From assembly GCA_004562915.1 (NCBI GenBank), contig SFQZ01000002.1, positions 1 through 64,000 of the forward strand: DNA of 64,000 nucleotides. The letters are read 5' to 3'. Shown in pieces: positions 53,711 to 61,040 of the stretch (position 1 is the stretch's first letter; every line of letters starts with the position of its first letter). The notes under the pieces are model-generated. The model was given only the letters and a program-made list of their open reading frames with translations. It ran no database searches and was not told the origin of the DNA. A program made the translations under genes and the position numbers. The stretch is from a bacterium. Lineage in GTDB: Bacteria > Bacillota_A > Clostridia > Lachnospirales > Lachnospiraceae.

Positions 53711-54694
53711 ATGAATATAAACAGGGAAAAAAAGCAGAAAGTAACCATGGACTCTGTTCCCAGGATTGATCTTCACTGCCATCTGGATGGTTCCCTCAGC
53801 CAGGGGTGTATTGAAGAACTTTTGGGAAGACCGGTAAGCAGGGAAGAGCTGCAGGTGGAACCGGATTGTCGGGATCTGGCTCAATATCTGGAAAAATTTA
53901 ATCTGCCGCTTTTGTGTCTTCAGAATCCTGAAGGACTGAAACAGGCAGGTTTTGATTTTATGAAAAATGCAGCAGAGGACAGACTGAAGTATGTGGAAGT
54001 GCGGTTCGCCCCGCTTCTTTCAAGGAATAAAAGCATGGGAACGGCAAAAGTGATCGAGAGTGTTCTGGAAGGAATGGAGCAGGGAAAAAAGTCATATGGA
54101 GTAGAATATGGAGTGATTGTCTGCGCCATGCGTCACCACAGCACAGAAGAAAATCTGGAAATGCTAAAAACTGCGAGAGAATTTCTTGGAAATGGTGTAT
54201 GCGCTGCAGATCTGGCTGGAAATGAAGCTGCTTTTCCCATGAGTCAGTTTTGTGATTTGTTCCGAGAAGTGAAGAAGATAGGCATGCCATTTACGATTCA
54301 TGCGGGAGAATGCGGAAGTGTGCAGAATATTCTGGATGCAGTAGAGTGTGGAGCAAGAAGAATCGGACATGGAATTGCTATGAGGGGACATGAGGAGACA
54401 ATGAAAATATGTCGGGAGCATCATATCGGAATCGAAATGTGTCCGATCAGCAATCTACAGACCAAGGCTGTAAAAAGCATGGCAGAATATCCTATGAGAG
54501 AATTTCTTGATGCAGGACTTTGCGTGACCATCAATACGGACAATCGGACAGTCAGTGGTACATCGCTTGATAAAGAAATTTCTTTTGTAAAAGAAAATTA
54601 TGGAATTACCGATGAAGAGATAGCCTTAATGATGCGAAATGCTGTGGATGTGGCATTTGCATCTGATGAAGTGAAGGAAAGAATTTTATGTTAA
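53711..54694 (+). CDS. add: Adenosine deaminase
   Basis: A 327-residue zinc TIM-barrel deaminase (adenosine to inosine). Metal and catalytic motifs: DLHCHLDGSL (about 19), FTIHAGECGS (about 197), RRIGHGIAM, and TINTDNRTVSGT (about 277) where Asp pairs bind zinc. I chose ATG at 53711 with AAAGGTGA ahead; a TTG at 53684 is in frame upstream. Its end overlaps the glycosylase gene by 7 nt. Confidence 0.93.
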   Translation: MNINREKKQKVTMDSVPRIDLHCHLDGSLSQGCIEELLGRPVSREELQVEPDCRDLAQYLEKFNLPLLCLQNPEGLKQAGFDFMKNAAEDRLKYVEVRFAPLLSRNKSMGTAKVIESVLEGMEQGKKSYGVEYGVIVCAMRHHSTEENLEMLKTAREFLGNGVCAADLAGNEAAFPMSQFCDLFREVKKIGMPFTIHAGECGSVQNILDAVECGARRIGHGIAMRGHEETMKICREHHIGIEMCPISNLQTKAVKSMAEYPMREFLDAGLCVTINTDNRTVSGTSLDKEISFVKENYGITDEEIALMMRNAVDVAFASDEVKERILC

Positions 54695-55515
54695 CAAGAG
54701 AAATTCCATTTTTTGATATTTCCCGGATTTGTGATTCCGGACAGTGCTTTCGGATGCAGGAAATCAGAAAACATGTATTTCAGATCATTGCCCGGGATCG
54801 GTATCTTGAGATAGAACAGCAGGGACAAATATGTACCTTTTCTTGTTCAGAACGGGAGCTGCAGGAGTTCTGGGAAGAATACTTTGACCTGGAAACGGAT
54901 TATGGGACATACATTGCGAGTATCAATCCAAGAGATCTTTATCTGACACACGCAGCACAGTTGGGATCCGGGATTCGGATCTTGAAGCAGGACCTGTGGG
55001 AAATGATTGTTTCATTTTTAATTTCCCAGCAGAATAATATCGTCCGAATCCGTCGGTGTATAAACAATATCTGCGAACAGTACGGAGAGGAAAAACGGAC
55101 ACCGGACGGGCGGGTATATTATGCCTTTCCCAAGCCGGAGGCATTGGCAGGCCTGGAGGAAGATGCGCTGAAAGCGTGTAATCTGGGGTATCGCAGCAAG
55201 TATGTGGTTCGGGCAGCCGGAAGTGTGGTATCAGGTGAGGTGAATCTGGAACAGATTCAGAAGATGACCTATAAAAACGCAAAACAGGAACTGTTGAAAT
55301 TATATGGAGTGGGAGAAAAAGTAGCGGATTGTATCTGCCTGTTTGCTCTTCACAAGCTGGAAGCATTTCCTGTAGATACCCATATCCGTCAGGCACTTGA
55401 CAAACATTATCGGCGGGGATTTCCCATGCGCAGATATAAAGGATATCAGGGCGTGCTGCAACAATACATTTTTTATTACGAACTGAAAGGCGATCAGAAG
55501 AAGACTATGACATGA
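54688..55515 (+). CDS. OGG1-type 8-oxoguanine DNA glycosylase/lyase
   Basis: A 275-residue HhH-GPD glycosylase with an N-terminal OGG-type domain (CDSGQCFRM near residue 11, like the SGQCFRW of eukaryotic OGG1). The helix-hairpin-helix reads LYGVGEKVADCICLFAL, where the Lys after GVGE is the Schiff-base residue, and VDTHI carries the catalytic Asp. It removes 8-oxoG from DNA. It overlaps both neighbours by a few bases, so it is read with add and the phosphoesterase gene. Confidence 0.88.
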   Translation: MLTREIPFFDISRICDSGQCFRMQEIRKHVFQIIARDRYLEIEQQGQICTFSCSERELQEFWEEYFDLETDYGTYIASINPRDLYLTHAAQLGSGIRILKQDLWEMIVSFLISQQNNIVRIRRCINNICEQYGEEKRTPDGRVYYAFPKPEALAGLEEDALKACNLGYRSKYVVRAAGSVVSGEVNLEQIQKMTYKNAKQELLKLYGVGEKVADCICLFALHKLEAFPVDTHIRQALDKHYRRGFPMRRYKGYQGVLQQYIFYYELKGDQKKTMT

Positions 55516-56237
55516 ACAATAGAATGAAAATAGCGGTATTGTCAGATACGCACGGACTTCTCAGGGAACAGGTGCGGGAAATGATCGGCGACTGTGATGC
55601 TATCATTCATGCGGGAGATATCAATTCACAGAAAATACTGGATGAGATTGCCGGAGCAGGACGGGAGAAAGTTCCGTTTTATGTGGTCAGAGGAAATAAC
55701 GATAAAGACTGGGCAAAAGAAATTCCGGAAACTTTGCAGTTTGAATTACAGCATGTGAAATTTTTTCTCGTACACAATAAGAAGGATATACCGAAGAACT
55801 TAAGGGATATTCAGATTATTATATACGGTCACTCTCACAAATATAGTGAAGAAGAAAAAGAAGGAAGATTGTGGCTGAATCCCGGAAGCTGCGGGAAACG
55901 CCGATTTCATCAGCCGATTACTATGGCAATACTGACATTAGTAGATGAAAAATGGGAAGTGGAGCGAATCGATATCCTTCATGAGCAACAGGAAGGAAAA
56001 GAAGTACCTCCGACCAAAATCACCCAAAGAGATCTGGCAGCTGTTATCCAAAAAATCCTTACCGGTATGGAGAAAGGCCAGACCGTGGAACAAATGGCAA
56101 AGAAACTGGGAGTTAACTCTGAATTTGTAGAAGAAATCTGCAGGATTCGAGTTACACATCCGGGAGTTACCGTGGACGGGATTATGAATAAGATCGAAGC
56201 AAATGCGGTGGTAGATGCTTCCAACGACTTGAATTAG
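55512..56237 (+). CDS. YfcE-like metallophosphoesterase with a C-terminal helical domain
   Basis: A 241-residue protein. Residues 1-160 are an MJ0936/YfcE-type phosphodiesterase with VLSDTHGL, IIHAGDINS, VRGNND, IIYGHSHKY and NPGSCG metal motifs. Residues 175-241 form a helical domain with a helix-turn-helix-like stretch (TVEQMAKKLGVNSEFVEEIC) not found in E. coli YfcE. It overlaps the glycosylase gene by 4 nt. The extra domain may bind nucleic acid or another protein; function unknown. Confidence 0.8.
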   Translation: MNNRMKIAVLSDTHGLLREQVREMIGDCDAIIHAGDINSQKILDEIAGAGREKVPFYVVRGNNDKDWAKEIPETLQFELQHVKFFLVHNKKDIPKNLRDIQIIIYGHSHKYSEEEKEGRLWLNPGSCGKRRFHQPITMAILTLVDEKWEVERIDILHEQQEGKEVPPTKITQRDLAAVIQKILTGMEKGQTVEQMAKKLGVNSEFVEEICRIRVTHPGVTVDGIMNKIEANAVVDASNDLN

Positions 56238-56279
56238 AGAGAAAACTCTATTTTATTATTTGAAATTTTCTTTATACAG

Positions 56280-56341
56280 AAAAACTATGTCCTGAGATCC
56301 TCGTTTTAAGAAAATCAAGGGTCTCAGGATATAGTTTTTCT
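56280..56341 (+). terminator. Terminator of the nucleoside salvage run
   Basis: A 20-bp stem with two mismatches (AAAACTATGTCCTGAGATCC and its near complement at 56319-56339) is followed by TTTTTCT. It closes the add-glycosylase-phosphoesterase unit. Confidence 0.85.
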
Positions 56342-56345
56342 ATTA

Positions 56346-56725
56346 CTGAATGGCAAAATTGGTTTACTGGAAGAACACAAATCCAGTAATGGGAAAGTAT
56401 AATATTCTGCTGATTTTCAAATAATATTTCCATAGGTAATGTTTTGGTTTCAATTTATCTGATTCTATAACTTGCCTTATGGACGGAATTTCATTATTGA
56501 TTATTGTCACTCAGATGTGGGGTTATTACCTCTGTATTTGAGTGATTTTTGCTTTTGATTAATACTTTTCGATATTATTTAGGTATTATACATGATTTCT
56601 AAAAGTATGAGAGTGGCGTGTTTTTCATTGCTTGTAAAAGTATTTACGAAAAAATGAGACATTATGCAAGAAAAATACCAGGTGTGAAGATGGTAGGATG
56701 ATGCCTGGTAGGAAAGGAGTACGAT
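56346..56725. other. Gene-free stretch before the recombinase
   Basis: No coding frame is credible here. Several dyads are present: ACTGGAAGAACACAAATCCAGT near 56366, a CACTCA...TGAGTG pair (56507-56543), and AATACTTTT / AAAAGTATT repeats near 56561 and 56636. These could be recombinase binding sites but match no defined site. A ribosome site GGAAAGGAG lies at 56711 for the recombinase frame. Confidence 0.4.
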
Positions 56726-57325
56726 TTGACAGCAATCTATGGATATATCCGTGTCAGCAGTCATGATCAGAACGAAGACAGATAGATGATTGCATTGCGG
56801 GAATTGGAAATACCGGAAAAAAATATTTTTATGGATAAACAGTCCGGAAAAAATTTTAACCGTCCACAGTATAAGAAGATGGTGCGCAAGATGAAAAAAG
56901 ATGATTTGCTCTATGTTAAGAGCATTGACCGTCTGGGACGCAATTATGAAGAAATCCTGGAACAATGGCGGATTCTGACAAAAGAGAAAGGGATTGATAT
57001 CATGGTACTGGATATGCCGCTTTTGGATACCCGCCGGGGAAAAGATCTGATGGGAACATTTCTCAGTGATATTGTTTTACAGGTGCTTTCTTTTGTGGCA
57101 GAAAATGAACGAAGCAATATCCGGCAGCGTCAGGCAGAAGGGATTGCAGCTGCGAAAGCACGCGGAATCAAATTTGGAAGACCGGCAATTAAAACCCCTG
57201 ATAATTTTGGACAGATGATAAAAAAATGGGAGAAAAAAGAAATCACAACACAGGAGGTGATGGAAGCATGTGGAATGAGCGAAGCCACTTTTTATCGCAG
57301 ACTTCAGGAATACAGATTGGCATAA
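56726..57325 (+). pseudogene. Small serine recombinase (resolvase/invertase type), amber stop after codon 19
   Basis: From a TTG at 56726 (behind AAAGGAG) the frame encodes a 199-codon serine recombinase: YGYIRVSSHDQNEDR holds the catalytic Ser, then LYVKSIDRLGRNYEEI and FVAENERSNIRQRQAEG, and a C-terminal HTH (VMEACGMSEATFYRRL). A TAG at 56783-56785, where relatives have Gln, stops it after residue 19. The ATG straight after it (56786) could restart translation, but the product lacks the catalytic Ser. It lies 33 bp from an inverted repeat that encloses a promoter, so it is the probable inversion enzyme of that switch, now defective unless the stop is suppressed or a misread. Confidence 0.85.
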
Positions 57326-57358
57326 AGAAATGAAAAACAAAAAAGAAAGCTCTCATAA

Positions 57359-57516
57359 AGTACACTTTTTGAGAACTATTATCCTTACATATTATAAGTG
57401 AATTTTTAATAAATATCAAGGGGGGAATTGAAATTTTTATGAATGACTGTAGTAATACCAAAGTAATTATACTGATTTTCTATTTAAAGCAGAGATGTTA
57501 TATCAAAAAGTGTACT
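57359..57516. repeat. Putative invertible segment bounded by 14-bp inverted repeats
   Basis: AGTACACTTTTTGA at 57359-57372 and its complement at 57503-57516 are perfect, with CTCAT also shared just outside. They enclose 130 bp. The segment holds a strong leftward promoter (57391-57419). A 27-codon ORF with a poor ribosome-site distance (57440-57523) runs across the right end. It sits between a serine recombinase gene and a RiPP operon, the usual design of an invertible promoter. Confidence 0.6.
57391..57419 (-). promoter_or_regulatory. Promoter inside the invertible segment, currently pointing left
   Basis: On the minus strand TTGATA (57414-57419), a 17-nt spacer and TATAAT (57391-57396). 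In this orientation it fires towards the recombinase gene, antisense to it. Inverting the segment would place its start near 57491, reading into the RiPP operon. Confidence 0.7.
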
Positions 57517-57527
57517 ATTTGATGAGC

Positions 57528-57559
57528 CTACTTTCAATTGCGCTGAAAGTAGTTTCTTT
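57528..57559 (+). terminator. Hairpin between the invertible segment and the RiPP operon
   Basis: CTACTTTCA and TGAAAGTAG form a perfect 9-bp stem with a 7-nt loop, followed by TTTCTTT. It may be an intrinsic terminator or attenuator in the operon leader. Confidence 0.55.
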
Positions 57560-57626
57560 AACAACAGTTTGCATCTGCAAATTCCAATGATAACACGTTT
57601 TTTCGCTTTGAAAGGGGGGATATGTG

Positions 57627-58031
57627 ATGAAATTAAAATGGGAATCACCAGAGATGTCCGTTATCCCAATTGATTTAAATGGACTTGGTGATGTAGATCA
57701 GTTATCAAATGCTGAATTGAAAATGAAATTGGAACAGGCAGGATATAAGTTTCAAAAGACGTATCAGGCTTCTGAAAATTATATTCATCGGAAAATAGCG
57801 GATTCGGATGTTTTGATATCTGTAGGTTCCAACATCGCAAATTTTAATGGGTATATCGAAATCAATGAGAGTGCTGCGGATTTGTGGGCGAAGCTGCAGC
57901 AACCAAGCAAACTTGGGGAGCTGGAACAGGTACTTGAAGAAAAATATGGAATCAATCATGAAATAGCTGTACAGGATGTTCTGGATTTCATTCAGTTGCT
58001 AAAGGAGCATAATATGGTGGTGATACAGTAA
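57627..58031 (+). CDS. PqqD-type RiPP recognition protein with a leader-like N-terminus
   Basis: A 134-residue protein. Residues 50-134 form a PqqD/RRE domain (SVGSNIANFNGYIEINESAA, then LLKEHNMVVIQ), the module that binds RiPP leader peptides for the radical SAM enzyme. Residues 1-25 (KWESPEMSVIPIDL) look like the start of the precursor (TYEKPKMTFVSLEN), sharing aromatic-E-x-P-x-M-S/T. So the RRE protein may carry a leader copy. ATG at 57627 follows AAAGGGGGG by 8 nt. It begins the operon. Confidence 0.75.
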   Translation: MKLKWESPEMSVIPIDLNGLGDVDQLSNAELKMKLEQAGYKFQKTYQASENYIHRKIADSDVLISVGSNIANFNGYIEINESAADLWAKLQQPSKLGELEQVLEEKYGINHEIAVQDVLDFIQLLKEHNMVVIQ

Positions 58032-59132
58032 ATGGAAAAACAAAATACCATGCGGATCTTAACTGAAATGCCGAAAAGAATTCCGAAAAATGGAACATTC
58101 GAATTAACGGTCCGCTGTAATCTTCACTGCAAGATGTGTTTATTCCGCCATGACGACAGGGAAAATCCAGAATTGATGGCGAAGGAACTGACGGCAGAGC
58201 AGTGGATCGATATGGCAAGACAGGCGGCGGAAGCAGGAACCGGTTCTTTGTTGATTACTGGTGGGGAGCCGATGATACGCCCGGATTTTTGTGAGATCTG
58301 GGAAGGAATCTATAAGCAAGGTTTCATTACCACCCTGTATACAAATGCTACTTTAGTGACACCAAAGATTATGGAGACGCTGAAAAAGTATCCGCCACAT
58401 AAGATAGGAATCACTCTGTATGGATCAGATCCTGAAATTTATGAGACTGTATGTGGAAACAGAGCGGCGTTTCAGCAGGCAGTGAAAGGCATGCATATGC
58501 TATTAGAACTTCCCTCTCTGATACAGTTTCGTACGACGATTATTAAGGACAATTATCATGATATAGATGCCATGGAGGATTTTATCCATTCAGAATTTGG
58601 AGAGTATATTATGCTTACACAGACACGTATTGTTACAAAAGCAGTACGGGGTGCCTGCGCGGATGTGGAGTCTTGCAGGCTTGACCCGGAAGACAATGTG
58701 AGACTTGCACTGCGCCGAAGTATAAATCAGATTAAAAAATGTGTGGGTGATGTGTACGATGATGAAAATGTGTACCTCAGGTGGAATGACAAGCCGACAA
58801 ATACAACTGGATCTAAAAGTTCAAAACTGACGCTGTTTGGATGCGATGCGGGAATGAGGGATTACACGATTTCATGGGATGGTAAATTGTTGGGATGCCA
58901 GATGCTTGGGATCTTTGAAACAAATGCCCTGCACGAAGGGTTGAAAACTGCATGGGAGCATTTTCCAACTGTTGTGCATCCAGTACAGCAGAATGAACAA
59001 TGCGAACAATGTCAAAGCAAAAAGGTATGCAATTGCTGTATTGCATCAAAAATCGCTGAGACAGGAAAAATAGATGGATGTCCTGAATACTTCTGTCAGG
59101 ATGCAAAGATTATTCAACAATTGGTAAGGTAA
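58032..59132 (+). CDS. Radical SAM peptide maturase with SPASM/twitch-like C-terminus
   Basis: A 366-residue radical SAM enzyme. The SAM cluster motif is CNLHCKMC (about residues 30-37), followed by LLITGGEPMIRPDF. The C-terminal 90 residues carry many Cys (FGCDAG, GCQML, CEQCQ, VCNCC, GCPEYFC), fitting auxiliary 4Fe-4S clusters as in SPASM enzymes that form thioether or carbon-carbon links in peptides. The start follows the pqqD-like stop directly. The target is the small peptide encoded 11 bp downstream. The exact reaction cannot be told. Confidence 0.85.
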   Translation: MEKQNTMRILTEMPKRIPKNGTFELTVRCNLHCKMCLFRHDDRENPELMAKELTAEQWIDMARQAAEAGTGSLLITGGEPMIRPDFCEIWEGIYKQGFITTLYTNATLVTPKIMETLKKYPPHKIGITLYGSDPEIYETVCGNRAAFQQAVKGMHMLLELPSLIQFRTTIIKDNYHDIDAMEDFIHSEFGEYIMLTQTRIVTKAVRGACADVESCRLDPEDNVRLALRRSINQIKKCVGDVYDDENVYLRWNDKPTNTTGSKSSKLTLFGCDAGMRDYTISWDGKLLGCQMLGIFETNALHEGLKTAWEHFPTVVHPVQQNEQCEQCQSKKVCNCCIASKIAETGKIDGCPEYFCQDAKIIQQLVR

Positions 59133-59143
59133 GGAGGAATATA

Positions 59144-59335
59144 ATGATGTCAAAAACATACGAAAAACCGAAAATGACGTTTGTGTCATTGGAGAATCAG
59201 GAAAATATAGCAGATAAATGTTGGGGAAACCATGGTACAGGATATAAATATTATGATACAGTGGGAGTAGGCTATGTCGCTTTTACAATCGAGGCGGGAA
59301 GCTGTACAGCTGAAAGTGGGGCTCTGCAAATGTAG
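59144..59335 (+). CDS. RiPP precursor peptide
   Basis: A 63-residue peptide behind AAGGAGG. The N-terminal leader (YEKPKMTFVSLENQENIADK) is followed by a Gly/Tyr-rich core with two Cys: CWGNHGTGYKYYDTVG, then AFTIEAGSC. Cys27 and Cys54 are candidate modification sites. Relatives in Lachnospiraceae appear to run longer; just past the TAG the next frame continues with plausible sequence to 59434, so the gene may be frameshifted near a GGGG run (59320-59323). No known RiPP class is assigned. Confidence 0.75.
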   Translation: MMSKTYEKPKMTFVSLENQENIADKCWGNHGTGYKYYDTVGVGYVAFTIEAGSCTAESGALQM

Positions 59336-59434
59336 TGACGAGGCATATGGGAAGCTTTTGGAGGTAAGTGGTGGCTCCTACGGTCAGCCATTTAAAGGGG
59401 AAAATAATTTTCCTGATACACCTGGCGAAATGAG
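59275..59434 (+). other. Out-of-frame continuation of the precursor gene
   Basis: In the +1 frame an open stretch starting near 59275 runs through the precursor stop and ends TGA at 59432-59434, with C-terminal sequence CSDEAYGKLLEVSGGSYGQP and then FKGENNFPDTPGEMS. The kinase-like gene starts on the next base. Dropping one G from the GGGG at 59320-59323 would join it to the precursor as a peptide of about 97 residues. It lacks its own ribosome site, so I read it as the displaced C-terminus rather than a separate gene. Confidence 0.45.
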
Positions 59435-60331
59435 TTGATTGTATACGGTATGGATACAGTGGTGTTTTATCAGATTGGTTCAGTTATTGTTTCAATCGAA
59501 GCTTGCAAAAGTTTAGATCTTTGGAATACATGGAAATGGAAAATAGATCCGTACCGTATCTCATTGCCGGTGCCAGAGTGTGATCTTTCTGTTTCGTTGT
59601 CGGTTGTAGAAGACGAATGGATCCCTCAGGATTTGCTATGGGAGAAACAGGCAGGATTTTTTAATAGCAGAGTGTTTTCTACTTCAGACGGGAGGACTTT
59701 GTGGGAGTATTTCCGTATAAAAAACAATGAAGTAATACTGCGATATACAACTTCATCTTTATGGGACAGGATTTCTTTGCTACAGGATCATAGTAAAACT
59801 TCAGGTCATCTGGCTTTTGAGTACCTGGGCCAGATGATCCAAGGTCCCTTTTTAAAGCACGGTATTTTGACCTTTCATGGTGTCCTGATGGAACATCAGG
59901 GGCATGGTATTATCATTTCAGCTTCTTCCGGTACAGGCAAAACAACCCATGCCCGTTTGTGGAGGGATTACAGGAATGCGCTGATTATTAATGGGGATCG
60001 TACTTCGTGTTATGTTAAGGACGGAACGTGGACTGGATTTGGCCTCCCATGGTCCGGAACCAGTGGTGAACAGATCAATCGAAGTGTTCCCCTGAAAGCT
60101 TTTGTAGTCTTGGAACGTGGAAGTCAAAATGAAGCGCACCGTATCATGGATCTGGAGGCTTTTGGCGCTGTCCTTCCTCATTTGCAATATCCCGCATGGA
60201 ACAGGGAAATGACGAATAAAGCAATGGGAATGTTAGATCAATTTTTGCATACAATTCCGGTTATTCGTCTTCGATGTCGTCCAGAACTGGAAGCTGTTCA
60301 TGTGCTTTATAAGTCTTTGGAGGAATTATAA
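59435..60331 (+). CDS. HprK/PEP-carboxykinase-like P-loop protein in the RiPP locus
   Basis: A 298-residue protein with a P-loop ASSGTGKTTHARLW (about residues 162-175) and the following GDRTSCYVKDG and LPWSGTSGE segments, as in HprK-related kinases of RiPP clusters. Some lasso-peptide homologues phosphorylate a Ser in the peptide. Here it may phosphorylate the precursor or act in its processing. The start is a TTG at 59435 right after the displaced precursor frame, or ATG at 59450; neither has a clear ribosome site, so translation is probably coupled. Confidence 0.75.
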   Translation: MIVYGMDTVVFYQIGSVIVSIEACKSLDLWNTWKWKIDPYRISLPVPECDLSVSLSVVEDEWIPQDLLWEKQAGFFNSRVFSTSDGRTLWEYFRIKNNEVILRYTTSSLWDRISLLQDHSKTSGHLAFEYLGQMIQGPFLKHGILTFHGVLMEHQGHGIIISASSGTGKTTHARLWRDYRNALIINGDRTSCYVKDGTWTGFGLPWSGTSGEQINRSVPLKAFVVLERGSQNEAHRIMDLEAFGAVLPHLQYPAWNREMTNKAMGMLDQFLHTIPVIRLRCRPELEAVHVLYKSLEEL

Positions 60332-60332
60332 T

Positions 60333-60848
60333 ATGCAAAACGAAAGAAAATGGATTTCTTCCAGAATTCTGTTCGAAGCGATAAGCGAGCAGCTTGCCCA
60401 GAACCGGCAGGCTGCTTTTACTGTAACCGGCATGAGTATGTGGCCTCTTCTTTGTCACGGAAGAGATCAGGTGATTGTAGAAAAAACTGACAAGAAAAAT
60501 GTAAAAATCGGAGATATTATTTTATATCGTGTTTCGGAAGAACGATATATTTTGCACCGCATCACCTGTTTAAAAAAGGATTATTTTCAGACAACTGGTG
60601 ATGGAAATTTATTTCGAGATCCGCCTATGCGATACGACAGTATTGTTGCCAAAGTATGTAAGGTGATCCGTAAGGGGAAGACAATTGACTGCAGTCAATT
60701 AAAATGGAGTATTTTGTTCCGCATTTGGATGCTGCTCTTTCCGGTTCGTAAATGGATATTCCGTATCTGGTTTCGCAATCGCAAATGGATTGCCCAGATT
60801 GTGTTCAAACAGAAGAAAAGTGAAGATGAGAATAAAAAAGAAGCATAA
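60333..60848 (+). CDS. S24/S26 family signal-peptidase-like protein
   Basis: A 171-residue protein of the LexA/signal peptidase fold. The catalytic Ser is in FTVTGMSMWPLL (about residue 34); KIGDIILYRVSEERYILHRI follows, with His in place of the usual catalytic Lys region, as in many RiPP-linked S24/S26 proteins. A hydrophobic stretch (SILFRIWMLLFPVRKWIF) near residue 133 may hold it to the membrane. It likely removes the leader peptide. ATG at 60333 follows GGAGGAA. It closes the operon. Confidence 0.78.
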   Translation: MQNERKWISSRILFEAISEQLAQNRQAAFTVTGMSMWPLLCHGRDQVIVEKTDKKNVKIGDIILYRVSEERYILHRITCLKKDYFQTTGDGNLFRDPPMRYDSIVAKVCKVIRKGKTIDCSQLKWSILFRIWMLLFPVRKWIFRIWFRNRKWIAQIVFKQKKSEDENKKEA

Positions 60849-60882
60849 CAGGAAAAAAGAAAGAACCTGTTATGCTTCTTTT
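60836..60882 (+). terminator. Terminator of the RiPP operon
   Basis: AAAAGAAGCATAACAGG and its complement CCTGTTATGCTTCTTTT form a 17-bp stem around a 13-nt loop, ending in TTTT. It overlaps the last codons of the peptidase-like gene. Confidence 0.88.
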
Positions 60883-61040
60883 GGTAAAATACGTTGTACT
60901 GCGGAACGTTTGGGATTGTCTGGGAAGAAAAAGTGTTTGGGTTGTAATTTTGTATGAAATTCTTTATACTGGTTATAAAAAGAACAAGGCAGCAGAATGG
61001 ACTGTCGGAGGCATTTAGGGCAAAACAGTAGGAGATTATT

